A DNA stretch of 64,000 bases from Durusdinium trenchii (taxonomy: Eukaryota > Sar > Dinophyceae > Suessiales > Symbiodiniaceae), in the NCBI GenBank assembly GCA_963970005.1, contig CAXAMN010003958.1, positions 1 to 64,000 of the forward strand. Reading direction: 5' to 3'. The position numbers and the translations under genes are program-made. Within the stretch, counting starts at the first letter, position 1; the number at the start of each line of letters is the position of its first letter. Under the pieces are notes generated by a model. That model saw only the letters and a list, made by a program, of their open reading frames with translations, was not told the DNA's origin and did not search any database. This document shows, piece after piece, positions 17,320-27,310 of the stretch.

Positions 17320-20300
17320 GGGCCCGGGGTGAGGCTCAATATCACCAGCCAACAAAAGGAGGAATCTCAACCACCTCGCCGGATTCTTTTCAAACTTTGC
17401 TGAAGCACAAACTGCATCAAACAGTGTCGGATCGCCACGCTCCAACGCAAGAAACCAAGCAGGTTTTTCTCGAGAAGGGCCCCTAACTGAGCGATACCGA
17501 GTTGGGTCATCTGCTCGGTTGTCCTCAGAATAGCAGTGCAACAAACCTGGATAAAGACCTCCCCCTATGATATAGGCTACTGAACCCTTCAAGACCCTGG
17601 TCAAGGCATAGCTGCTGGACCTGCCCTTTGCAGCGGCGCCAATGGTGACGCGACTATCCAACATGCCTACAAACCTAGAATCAGGAGCGCTCTTAGCTAG
17701 GGATTTAATCCAGGATTTATAGGTGCGCATTTCATTCACATTTATGTGCCCTGGTCGTTTAAAGCGATACCTGAACTGCTCCCTAAAATGCAGAAATTCA
17801 CAAAGTTCATGGTGCCACTCCGGATTTTCAAACCACTGCCTCTGGGGAAAACACGGTTCATGATTTTGAGGAATGGTCGGCGAATCAGCCAAACCCACTT
17901 CATACAAGGATCTAACTCGCGCGGCAACAGGCATGCTTTCCACGATGCCAGCTCGAGCAGCCAATGATCCACTGGCCATCTGATGCACCACGCGCAGAGG
18001 ATACGAGGCTGAGAAGGCAGCCACTGAGGTTCCTGGCTCAGGCAGCTGACCATACACCACTTTTGCGGATGGTTGGCATCTAGAGTTAAAGTCTTTCACA
18101 CTTTCCAGTGTAAAGCTACCTTGCACAGTGAAATGGGACTGCTCTTTTGGGCATTGACAGCTGCACTCTAAAGGGATTAACCATGGTTTATTGTGCAACA
18201 ATTTTGAAGCCTTCTGAAAAGCGCTACCAAAACAACACCAAGCAACATGCGAAATGACGCATCCCAACCGCACCAAATTCTGAAAGCAATGAAGCAAAAA
18301 CAAACATGAGTTTCGTGGTTGCTCCACACTGATGAACTGGCCGGTTTTTGCTGCAAGAGTCAAAATGAGAGCGGCCCGACGAGCTAACATATTATGGTTG
18401 GAAGTAAGGGCATCATCAGGATTGAAACCATAGGGCCTGGTTTTAGATCTTACTCGAGGTTGACACCAAGTTCCGAAACTAACACACGGCAATACTGCAT
18501 GCCAGTCACGGACCACGCCGCGAGCAGCCAAACCCATGAGCTCAGCAAACACAGCTTTATCAGCCAGGTCGTCATACCGGAGTCTGCGGCCATCAATGTT
18601 GAAGCCGTCATGGCAGTGCAACCCTCTAGATTTGTGGACTAAGGTCCAGTTTCCAACACCTCTGAACAGTTCACAACAATCAAAGAGGATACCTTCCTTC
18701 AACTGCTGAGGAATGATTTTAGGGACCGATCTATGAGTGGAATCGTACGGATCATGAGCATACATTTCATCTGACTCCGCTGGGACTCCAAGCTCGGCTA
18801 AGACTGCAGCTGCAGGGTCTTTGAGTCTGGTGTAAAAACCTCGTTGTTCGCTGTGACGCCACAGTTCGGCTGTGGCTGCTGGCTCAATCGGGGCCTGGCA
18901 TACTGCCCCCCATGTGGGGGAGGCATCGGTCATGTAGATCTTATTGCTATATGTGGTTCTCAGATCTGACTGTGCTGTGGAACCTAGAGCAGCGAGCAGC
19001 AACAACTCGTTTCTGGACTGTCTGCTCAAGCAGAACGGTTGATTGGTCGGCAAACCCTTACCCTGGCGAAACAAATCATCCACTATGGCAAAAAGGGCTC
19101 TCCGGAACAAAAGTACGTGCACCCAACAACCTAACATGACTGATAGAAGTTTTGGCGTGCAGGTGCCCCGCATTGCAATGACCACAGATAGCAGACTTAA
19201 CACCAGAATGCGGTGCCTGGGCGCCATTACTCTACCAGCGACCCCATCGAAATCGGCCCCTAGAATGACCCCTTGGGTTTGGCCACGCTTCCGTTTCTTT
19301 TCGTGCAACACTAATCCCACACGTTCATATGCGTTTGTGGCTTCACCAAAAACTTCAGTGTCCCGCAAAGCTGGATGTTCACGAAACATGGCAATGGGCA
19401 ACCTCTGGATCCCTACATGATCGTCGATGGCAAGTAGCTCAACAAAATCGCTCCGGGGAATGGGACATCGATACTTCAGGACTTCGTGACTACGCATGGC
19501 GCTGCACAGAACCCTCAAAACGGTGGAATGAGCTGCCTGGGCAATTTCGACGGCTAGGTTGTCACCCATGGCCAAGGTTTTCAAACACAGAAGAAGGGGT
19601 TTACCTTCCAAGGACTGGTTAAAACAGCTGAAACCTCGAACATCATTGGCATGCAACTTTAACCGAAAAGCATTTCGATAAGCTCTAGCTTTGGAAACCC
19701 TGAAGGTGTAATAGTAATCCGAAAGATCATCTGCATTAAACCTGAACATGTCAGCGGGTTCCAAATGAAGCATGGTTAACAGGCATCCCGGGGCAAGCTC
19801 TTTGGTGGCGGAGGCAAGGGAATGCATGCGACTATTTATCACCTGGGGATTTACGATGAGCCGGTCGTTTTCTGCGTCTTTGGGAACACAAAATAATCCA
19901 ACAGCTTCATCAAAGTCTTTCTCATCCGCAGGGATCAAACAACATGCCCCCAAATCATCCCACCTCCTGGCTAGCTTTAGGAATTCGGCTTTAGAGCAAC
20001 GAACTTTAGCAGGTCGGCTTTTCGGCCAATCGGCTTTAGGTTTCCTCAGGACTTCGGGGTTTACAAAAGCTGACTTCAACAACGGGTCTTCTAAAAACTG
20101 TACTGCATCAAAGCTCGGCGGACATTTCCACTTCACGCGGTCTGATCTGACTGGCATCGCACCGGTGGGATTGTCAAGGGTTGCGGATGCCGGGAACGAG
20201 TCAAACCTACATTGATGACCAGGCTCGTCTGCTGCAACATTTGCCGTACTTTGACCACGATCACAATGTGATCGGTAAGGATCGAAAGTGGCTTCAACTT

Positions 20301-20948
20301 GCAACGCTAATTCGGTTAGGTCCTCAAACCCTAGCTTACACCAGGGTAGTTCCTGTATGGTTCTAATTACGCTCACAAACTTTTCCTTTGCCCTGCCCAG
20401 GTCATCACCGACAAAATCAGGCATGCGCATGAAATGGGCAACCAGTGACTCAAGTCGCTCAATCACTGTATGCTGCTGTGCGGAGATTGGTGCTCCTAGT
20501 TGAGCACACCCCGGAGGGCTTGCTGGAAAACCCAAAGACTCCCAATTTAAGCTACAGATCACAACATTCAAAAGCTGGTGCTGAGCATTCAGGAATCTGT
20601 GTCGGCGACGGCGCCTTGGGTTGAAGCGCTTGCAGCCCGTCCCTCGCCACCTCACGGGGGGGACAGGCCATAAAGGGGTCGAGGACACCCTATCAACATT
20701 TGCAGGCTTTGGGGAGTCACACAAACTCGCCCGTATGAATGCACCAAGGCCAGTGGGAGCTGACCGGATACCTCTACATATTTGCAATACTAATTCAACA
20801 GAACAAAAAACTCGGTCAGAAGGGGAATTCAGCTTTGGCAGACAAAAATCTTCAGAACTATGAACAGGTGAGCCACGATCGACGTGATCGCTTGGCTGGA
20901 AAGGCTCGGCAAAGTCAGCAGTTGCAGTGTCGGCACTGCTGAGCTGGC
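16345..20948 (-). CDS. pol: pol polyprotein: RT, RNase H, methyltransferase-like, 2A-like, tyrosine recombinase
   Basis: The frame is open far upstream (to 22830), but the part overlapping gag is Ser/Arg-rich noise; protein-like sequence starts near the gag stop, about 1530 codons before the end. The RT has motif A ADDLSDYYYTF (19702-19734), motif B LAMGDNLAVEIAQAAH (19528-19575) and the catalytic IDDH (19417-19428). RNase H has IYMTDASPTWGAV, with Asp at 18925-18927. A region at about 18690-18300 looks like a C5-methyltransferase. A 2A-like motif lies at 17320-17346. The last 324 codons are the tyrosine recombinase, with Arg at 16582-16584 (LRGSGAT) and Tyr at 16486-16488 (TLEFYLQE). The first catalytic Arg is His (16891-16893). 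The first Met after the gag stop is at 20430; a -1 shift from gag is the more likely way in. Confidence 0.85.
17320..17346 (-). other. 2A-like ribosome-skipping motif GDIEPHPGP
   Basis: In the pol frame the sequence LLLLAGDIEPHPGP lies between the methyltransferase-like region and the tyrosine recombinase. The 2A consensus is D(V/I)ExNPGP preceded by a hydrophobic helix; here the upstream run RFLLLLAG is typical and the only departure is His for Asn. In known 2A peptides the ribosome fails to bond the last Gly to Pro, so two proteins come from one frame. The position, exactly between two enzymes, supports function. The Asn-to-His change is known to matter in viral 2A, so activity is uncertain. 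Confidence 0.6.
18300..18695 (-). CDS. C5-cytosine methyltransferase-like region within pol
   Basis: Three spaced motifs resemble C5-cytosine DNA methyltransferases: ELFRGVGNWT (18643-18672; motif I is usually DLFxGxGG), LPCVSFGTW (18466-18492; motif IV PCQxFS with the catalytic Cys), and FISVEQPRNS (about 18310-18339; motif VI usually ENV). Order and spacing (about 60 and 55 residues) fit. Motif VI has EQP rather than ENV, and I could not find a clear QRR motif, so it may be divergent or inactive. Classical DIRS elements carry a Dam-like adenine methyltransferase with DPPW, which is absent here. Cytosine methyltransferases captured by dinoflagellate retrotransposons have been reported. The assignment rests on motifs only. 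Confidence 0.5.
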
Positions 20949-22670
20949 TCACTCTGCGGTTTCGCCCTCTTGGGCGGACTGTGCTTTCCCCTTCCCTTTG
21001 CCTTTGAGTCGAGGCTTTGGTTTGGGTCTGACCAAAACTTCCGAATCCTCTGACGCTTGACCTTTCGGGTTCTTGCCGATGCTGTTCATGCGACCCTCTA
21101 TGTAGTCCAGATCCTTGAGGTATGCCAAGTTTCCTGACACCCACGCTGGACTGCTCAGCCTGGAGAACGGTTCGAGGCCAGGTCGTTTGCGATGAGAAAC
21201 AAAGAGATGCATTGGCGGATCTTGAAGGCCTGTCAGCAACCAAGCTAGCTGAGATCGGCCTGAGTCCAGGGCGCATTGTTCCACAAAAATCATCATGCGA
21301 CCCAGAGTGCCGAGCATCTGCTCGTTCCCCGCCTCGTAGCCGACTGCCCAACCTTCGCTGATCAGACAAGCAAATTGAGCCAGGAGGCGATGATCTGCGA
21401 GAGGTATCCGCCTCTCCATGTACTTTCTCATCAAGTTCCCATCTTCCCGGTCTGAGCTCAGACCTAGTTCTCTCAAAGCTGCACGGCGAACTACTCTGGA
21501 AACTTCTGGCAAGTCCTGAATGGCATGAATGAAGGCTTCCCGGGCCAGGCATCCCTTTACTCCTCCGCCAGAGCTGCCTCCTCCGCTGTCCGAGCCGCTT
21601 GACCCCAACACCCTCATCACTGGGTCTTGCGGCTTGTTGCCGATCAACTTTTGCAGCAGTAGTTGATTCTGGCGCAACTGCGCCAGGACCATCTGTTGCA
21701 TTGGATCCAGAGAGCTCTCGTTCAACTGGCCTTCTAGAGGTTTGAGGGCTAGGCTCACCTCGTCTTCGACGGCCTCCTTCTCGAGGTCTGCGTACAAGTT
21801 CTCCTGCAACTTTTGAACTGCGGGTGGATCTGGGCGACGTCTTTCGACGCCAGCAACTCGAGGGGGCGGACTGCCCGCTAGGCTCTGCAACCTGGCCCAA
21901 TCTTGAGGCATCAGCTGACTTGACTGAGCCCCCTGAAACAAGCCGGGTGCCTTGGGGGCTGGAGCCCCACTTTGAGCTTTTGGCTCGCCCACAGAACGAA
22001 GAACACGAGGATTGGGCTGGTTTGCGTTCTGAAGAAGCCCTTCCAGCTGAATGATTCGAGCTTGCAGCTGGCTCACCACATCTGGCTCGGTCTGACCTGT
22101 GGGGGCTTCGGCCTGACCATCTGACTCCTCGCCCTCGGGCAACTCCTCCAAACTCAGGTACTCTTGAGCAGTGGCAGGATCCATCTCGTTGATCCAGGCT
22201 TCGGCTAAGGCATCTGAACTGGCTCGAGAAGGCCGACCGTTGGTGCCACGAAAGGAAAACCCGGTGACTTTGAACTGCGCCGCTAAACCTCCACGAAACT
22301 GCATGGCAGGGAAAAGCAGAGGTGCATAGGCCCATGGTAAGTCTACATGCCGAACTGGTCCAAGTTCTCTTCCTCTGGTGTTGACCAAGGTGACACTGCC
22401 TTGAAAGAAAACTGGGGGCTCGTCGACAACGTCTGCTGGCTGTAGGTCTAAAATGGCTTGATGAACTAGCTCTTCGGTAGGCACCACTAGCATAAAGCCA
22501 TTCTCCCTCATCCGCACCAGCCCAGCCCAAAAGAGATTTGGATCTGGAAGTTCTGCTCCCTTTATTGGCACATGCACGCCAGGGATGGAGGTCCCAGCGT
22601 CGGAACCGGCAAGGTCTTTGAGAGACTCCACATTGAAAGCCGCCCTCACTGTCGGGGCTCTGGAGGCCAT
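20949..22670 (-). CDS. gag: gag-like protein of the DIRS-like element
   Basis: A 573-codon ORF starts at ATG 22670 (MASRAPTVRAAFNVESLKDL) and ends with TGA at 20951-20949. The first 150 residues contain PDPNLFWAGLVRMRENGFML, a motif I recall as frequent in Symbiodinium hypothetical proteins. A short coiled coil (VSQLQARIIQLEGLL, around residue 215) and a Gln-rich helix (MVLAQLRQNQLLLQKL, around 325) follow, then a Gly/Ser linker, a helical capsid-like part (REAFIHAIQDLPEVSRVVRR) and a very basic tail (PKPKPRLKGKGKGKAQ) suited to nucleic-acid binding. No zinc knuckle is seen. Pol lies in the -1 frame; no canonical X-XXY-YYZ slippery heptamer was seen in the last 25 or so codons. Confidence 0.75.
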   Translation of the reverse strand: MASRAPTVRAAFNVESLKDLAGSDAGTSIPGVHVPIKGAELPDPNLFWAGLVRMRENGFMLVVPTEELVHQAILDLQPADVVDEPPVFFQGSVTLVNTRGRELGPVRHVDLPWAYAPLLFPAMQFRGGLAAQFKVTGFSFRGTNGRPSRASSDALAEAWINEMDPATAQEYLSLEELPEGEESDGQAEAPTGQTEPDVVSQLQARIIQLEGLLQNANQPNPRVLRSVGEPKAQSGAPAPKAPGLFQGAQSSQLMPQDWARLQSLAGSPPPRVAGVERRRPDPPAVQKLQENLYADLEKEAVEDEVSLALKPLEGQLNESSLDPMQQMVLAQLRQNQLLLQKLIGNKPQDPVMRVLGSSGSDSGGGSSGGGVKGCLAREAFIHAIQDLPEVSRVVRRAALRELGLSSDREDGNLMRKYMERRIPLADHRLLAQFACLISEGWAVGYEAGNEQMLGTLGRMMIFVEQCALDSGRSQLAWLLTGLQDPPMHLFVSHRKRPGLEPFSRLSSPAWVSGNLAYLKDLDYIEGRMNSIGKNPKGQASEDSEVLVRPKPKPRLKGKGKGKAQSAQEGETAE

Positions 22671-22858
22671 CCCGCCCGCGCTGCGTCACCCTTGGCTTGG
22701 CTGGCAAAGGCGTGAGGGGTGACTTCGTCGTGGGCGTGGAGGCACCGGCCCTCAATGAGCGAAGAGTCTGGTGCACTATGAGAAGGAATGAGCTGATCGG
22801 CTGATCTGGCACAAGGGTGCCTAGCTGCAATGGTCAATTCAAGGTTGGCTGATCGTAC

Positions 22859-23131
22859 TCACTGGCCCCGTCGGTATTCAGCTATGCGGTCGCGACTGTC
22901 GGAGCCGCTATGCAAAGGGACAGGAATCCAAAAATGGCAGGCCAGTTGAATCACTTGCAACACAAATCGTCTGACTCTCAAATTGAAAACCAGGGATCCT
23001 AGGACAAATCCGCAAATGCAAGTGCAGCACGAGAGAGCCACCAAAGCCAGACAGATGAACCCCCAGGGACAGGAGGGTGATCCTGAGAGCCAGAATCTGG
23101 CTTCACGGATGGCGTCCAGCCAAGGAACCAT
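22859..23131 (-). CDS. Small membrane protein ORF upstream of gag
   Basis: ATG 23131 opens a 90-codon frame (MVPWLDAIREARFWLSGS) with one long hydrophobic segment (WGFICLALVALSCCTC, then ICGFVLGSLVF) that would span a membrane, followed by a basic stretch. It ends at 22859, about 190 bp before the gag ATG, in the same orientation. The hydrophobic, Cys-rich segment is unlike the surrounding sequence. The overlapping plus-strand frame (22983-23351) is less protein-like. The ORF could be an accessory protein of the element or a chance frame in its leader. Its role is unknown. Confidence 0.4.
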   Translation of the reverse strand: MVPWLDAIREARFWLSGSPSCPWGFICLALVALSCCTCICGFVLGSLVFNLRVRRFVLQVIQLACHFWIPVPLHSGSDSRDRIAEYRRGQ

Positions 23132-26100
23132 CCGCACCTTGACCCGTGAAAGGCTGCGGCCATGGTTCAATCGGATCACTGCACTCAGGGATAAAAAGTC
23201 ATGTCCTTGTCATATGCGGGATAGCCAAGAAGTATTCCATAGACTCATCCTCTCCAACCACAGGGATGTTCACTCGATCATTCACCTTCTTAAACGTCTG
23301 GGTGTGTGCATGTTAAGGAGGACAAGGAAACACAGCAAGCCAAATGACTAATGATCAGCATAAATCAAGACAACCATAATACCTATTGAACAAGCAAGCA
23401 ACATACAAAAAGCACCTTAAAGCTAAAGCACACCAACCGACGTCATGAGCTATAATGCTATACCAGAGCCGATCTGTGGGAGATCTTCAAACACCGATTC
23501 CCTTGGATGGTTTGATAGAAATCCAACGAATAACTCCACCAATCCTAACTTGGCTTCGGAACTCTCGGAACCCCCCGGTCTGCTGTCGTCATGGCCAGTC
23601 CATCAGTGTGACGAGCGACCCGGGGGGGCAACCTACCCACAGCCTTCTCTCAAGTTCAAGGGACCGCGACGTGTTCTGGCTCCCAGGGGCGCGGGGTTCT
23701 TAGGAAAGGGAAATGGTTTGTTAAGATTTCATCAAGTAAGTATACAGTATAATACTACCTTCGGATGACATGGGATTTACCTACTATATTCCCTATGTCA
23801 CTTGACGCCTTAACTTCTACAGTATGTAATCTGTACCTAATTAAAGCAACCAGGAACTTTCAGGAACTTCCTTCTTCCAACCAAGACACGTATTCCTCGT
23901 CTTCTAGGAGCTTGGCCATTGCAGGATGTGAGAGAAATCCTGGCTGCCGACCAGTCAGAGGGGGTACAAAATCAAGCACATGTATAATACATTCATGAGG
24001 GGGCTATATGCAAATATATCAGACTATAGGCTGTTAGACGATGTTCCACAAAAACACAGCCTAGTTGCTTTTAGACTATGTGTTTGACTATGTGGCCAGC
24101 AGCTTCTTGTTGAAAGCGCTTTCAAATTTCCACAAAAATCACAAAACAAACTGCTCTTGCAGGTTTCTAAACACGGCAGCCGACTTTGGCCAAGGCTCCT
24201 TCGCCCCAATGAAAGACTTGAGGATACCTGGGAAAGACTTGCATGTGGCCGCCTTTGAATCAGTCTCAACTCGATACTTCATATCACATTGGGAAGTGAA
24301 ACGAGTCCCACCTGGACAGCGAAACGGGGCTCAGAGATGGTTTGAAGATTTCACGAAGAATCTGCAGAAGATTAGTTTTTGCTCTTGTATGGCAATGCCC
24401 TCAGTGTTGAGACATCACACCCGGAAGATTGTCATTCGAGATATTGATTTGTGTTTACACATCCCTTCTTTGCTGGGGCTTTCTTGGCCTGTTCGTGTTC
24501 ATCATTCACGGCTAGAAAAAGGCATAGCCTGAAAATAGGACTCTTCCACAACTCTCGGTCTACCAAACATGGAACTTCTGCGCAATTCTCTCTGCACTGC
24601 TGCTTTTAGTCATCGAGCCACTTTTCTTGTGGGACAACCCATTACCATTGCACTTGTTCACCAAGGCCATGCAGCATGTGGGATTGCTTCCTCTGGGAAA
24701 CACCCATTTGGAGGCGGGATACAACATAGACCCGTGGTGGTGGTTGTAGCAGTAGCAGTAGCAGCAGCAGCAGTTATGCTCGATCGCTAACCGGGGAACA
24801 CGCTCGGCCCCGAACTTCAAACTTGAACACCATCCCGGCTGCATGTAGAGAACCCACCTCAAGCTTCAAGGCTTCAAACTACAGCCAGGATACTTCTCTG
24901 CTTAAGCGAGAACTTAACGCAACTCGCCCCACTCGCCCGGAATCTCGACTTACTCGCCACGGCACCATCCCTTGGGCTTGTAATCGATCCCGAAGCTCCG
25001 GCACTCGGACTCATTCAGCTCGTGAGATTCCAAACTGGGGTGATGTCGAGGCTGACGCCGACTGCAGAGAAATGTGAAAAGCATCCATCGTCTACAGGGC
25101 CTATAGGGTGAGTCTGTCAACACTTATCATCGGGCGGAAAAGAGGTGTTCCTCTCGAACAATGCATCTTGATATACTACTCCGCCCAGCCCTTGGCCAGA
25201 AAAAGGGTGTGCCATCGTCTTTGTGTTCCTCCTACAGGGCTTATAACCATAGTCTCGTAACCTTCATTCCTAAACCGACCCGTGTTTCGCGGACAACATG
25301 ATGTTTGACCTACGCAAGTAGCCCAGCTTCAGGGGTTTTCTTGAACAAAGGCACCTGCTTCCACTGGGTGTTCTCTCGTCTCTCATCCAAAGGAGTCCAG
25401 CCAACCTCCACATGTTCGGTTGGAACACCTGAGCGTTTGATGAGCAGGTGCTGTCTTTTCGGGATGTGTTTGTTGCTTCCTTGCCGGAGTTTGACAGGGT
25501 GTGCTGGCTTTGGTGCATGCATGTGTTTGGTTCAGGCTGCTAAAGCTGGAGAGTTCAAAGACTCCAAAATCTTTATTGGGATCACTCGAAGTCTGAATGG
25601 ACAGTCCGCAGGGTTGACCCCCCCCAATTCACCCAGACTATATAATATGAAGGTCTTATACACCCAAACAAATGGTTAGTTACTGTCACTACATCTTACC
25701 TTTTGCTCTTTACTACATTGGGCATCTCTACTTTCATTTTCCCATGCAAAGGTTTTGAACCAGGAGACTCAGCCATCCAGCCTTCCCACATCGTCTCACG
25801 AGGATACTTGGTCCATCGCCGACTGTGATTCAGCAGCCAAGCACTATCTCGGCATAGCGCCTGCGAACTGGCAGAGTCAAGACAATCAAGTGGTTTTATA
25901 CCTCGAGTCATCGGGTTTCATTCAGCAACCTTTTACCCTATACGGCTCCAGTCGTGCCTCCTCAGAAGGTATGACTGGACCCTCTTGGCACCCACCCCAG
26001 TCCCACCTTCGAAACGAAGGCCCGACTGGAGCCCCTTTCGGAGTAAGGTTGACACACGTCGACCGTCGCCGGAGCGTCAGTCCGGTTTACCACGGTCGCA

Positions 26101-26580
26101 CCTCATGAAGTGCTTCTTCTCGACACGGAGGTGTCAGCTCCTGCGTCCGTCTTGGGATTTTCGAACATGAAGGATAAGGACAAAGAGTCCGTTCAAACCA
26201 CGTAGCACGATGTAGTAGGTATTTCGGTGTTTCGTAGAGAATCACAAATCACATCGAAATTGGTTTATGACAGCATATGACAGCCTGTAGAGAAGTCCTT
26301 ATAATCCTACCTACCTCAAAGTTTCGATGTTTCACATTGAGAAGCCTCGGGCACAATCAAGACACATCAGCGAATATATAGTTCACGGTGAGCCAATGCT
26401 CAATATTCAAGCCCTACTGGCCCAATTGGCCTGTGCCACCGAACGTTGAGGGACTTGCGCTAGGGATCAGCTTTGGATCCAAACTATGAACATCATGGTC
26501 TTCATCTGCAGAATATGAATGAAGTCTCCTCGAGACCAGTCGCTGACACGATCTGATTTGGGTCAAAACCCGTCACCGTA
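23132..26580. other. Region without a supported gene
   Basis: A few frames of 100-155 codons are open (for example 24065-24532 plus and 25305-25679 plus), but they have no domain, no coding-like composition and no clear splice context. A (GTGGT/AGCAGT)n microsatellite lies at about 24735-24775. CTACAGGGCYTATA occurs at about 25095 and 25230. A GC-rich island at about 25985-26110 reads as an Arg/Ser/Pro-rich peptide on the plus strand and may be an exon. Confidence 0.4.
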
Positions 26581-26628
26581 GTTGACCACAAATGAACAGA
26601 TTCCTCTATAAGGGAGGTCAACCTACCA
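26581..26628 (-). repeat. Dispersed repeat, family A copy 1
   Basis: On the plus strand: GTTGACCACAAATGAACAGA, then TTCCTCTATAAGGGAGGTCAACCTACC. It is related to 26750-26794 and 49483-49528 (GTTGACC, AA-rich centre, GGTC(A/T)ACCTAC). Read on the minus strand, each copy starts GGTAGGTTGACC or a close variant, which looks like a splice donor. About 45 bp; no coding content. Confidence 0.55.
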
Positions 26629-26749
26629 TGGTTTGGTGGGGAGGTTTTGACTCGCCATTTCTGACCTTTAATGAAAACCATATGACCTTAATTGACCGTA
26701 TACGATGCTTCTCCAATCTGTAGGTGTGAGTGAAAAACAGGGGACCGGG

Positions 26750-26794
26750 TTGACCACGGAAAATTAACAAAAGAGACTACCAGGCAGGTCTACC
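26750..26794 (-). repeat. Dispersed repeat, family A copy 2, next to an exon donor
   Basis: On the plus strand: GTTGACCACGGAAAATTAAC, then AAAAGAGACTACCAGGCAGGTCTACC. On the minus strand it begins GTAGACCTGCCTGGTAGTC exactly where the exon at 27029-26794 ends, so the repeat forms the 5' end of the putative intron. It shares the GACTACCAGG core with the copy at 49483-49528. Confidence 0.6.
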
Positions 26795-27029
26795 TTCCAT
26801 GCTTTGCTGGCACGTTTTGACTTGTGCGAAACTCGGACCCTGCCCACTCTGCGGTGCGAAACGCACGATACCCAGTCCACGACTCCCGGGTCCAACCCCT
26901 GTCATCCTCGTTCTGACGCCACTGAGCCAGGCGCTCAGCGAAACGCTGCACCGCTGGCGCGGCGTTTCCCGTGGCACCGTCCGCGACGTCCGCGTGGCGC
27001 TCTGCGGCGTTCAAGGATGCACAGGAGAC
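26794..27029 (-). CDS. Exon of an unknown gene, bounded by AG and GT
   Basis: On the minus strand the acceptor CCCTTGCAG is followed by GTCTCC at 27029, and the frame stays open to a GT donor at 26793-26791 (CATGGAAG then GTAGAC). The 236-bp exon reads CASLNAAERHADVADGATGN, then PAVQRFAERLAQWRQNEDDR and WTRESWTGYRAFRTAEWAGS: a GC-rich, charged, Trp-containing sequence unlike its AT-rich flanks. No domain recognised. Partner exons were not found with confidence; the ORF at 28843-28505 on the same strand could be upstream in the same gene. The acceptor-side sequence (GCAGGTCTCCTGT) recurs at about 27250-27265 on the plus strand. Confidence 0.45.
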
Positions 27030-27132
27030 CTGCAAGGGATCAGATGGGTGAACATGATGTAAAGTACATTCAAGCGTTTACAATACATCTCTCTCTATAT
27101 ATATTTTGCATTTATATTGCAAGGACCTTCCA

Positions 27133-27310
27133 ATGGGTGTCCAGTGGACTACCCTACACTACATACTTAGAGATCTCCGTTGGACACCCATTTATCTATA
27201 TATACCCTGAAAAGGAGGGTCATGTGTCATGTGCATCCTTGAAACAATCGCAGGTCTCCTGTACCTGGGCTCGAAACAGTCTCTCTATGCATTCGAAGCA
27301 TAGGGAGACT
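27133..27310. repeat. Two small inverted repeats
   Basis: ATGGGTGTCCA (27133-27143) is the exact reverse complement of TGGACACCCAT (27181-27191), with a 37-bp loop. A second hairpin has a 13-bp stem with one mismatch and a 7-nt loop: AGTCTCTCTATGC (27278-27290) and GCATAGGGAGACT (27298-27310). Neither overlaps a supported gene. Confidence 0.6.

Larger units (their letters stand above)
16345..23131 (-). mobile_element. DIRS-like tyrosine-recombinase retrotransposon
   Basis: On the minus strand, in order: a 90-codon membrane-protein ORF (23131-22859), a 573-codon gag-like ORF (22670-20949), and a pol frame running on to 16345 with reverse transcriptase, RNase H, a methyltransferase-like region, a 2A-like motif and a tyrosine recombinase. 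RT plus RNase H plus methyltransferase plus tyrosine recombinase is the defining content of DIRS-type elements, which integrate through a circular intermediate and lack an integrase. No stop codon interrupts pol, so the copy is recent, apart from a lost recombinase Arg. I could not see terminal or internal complementary repeats, partly because of the gap at 16302. The limits given are those of the coding part only. Confidence 0.85.

Noticed and set aside
20949..22830. Long Ser/Arg-rich reading frame over the gag region, continuous with pol
   Set aside because: It starts at a TTG, has very biased Ser/Arg/Gly/Gln content and overlaps a much more protein-like gag ORF in another frame. Only the part after the gag stop is taken as pol.
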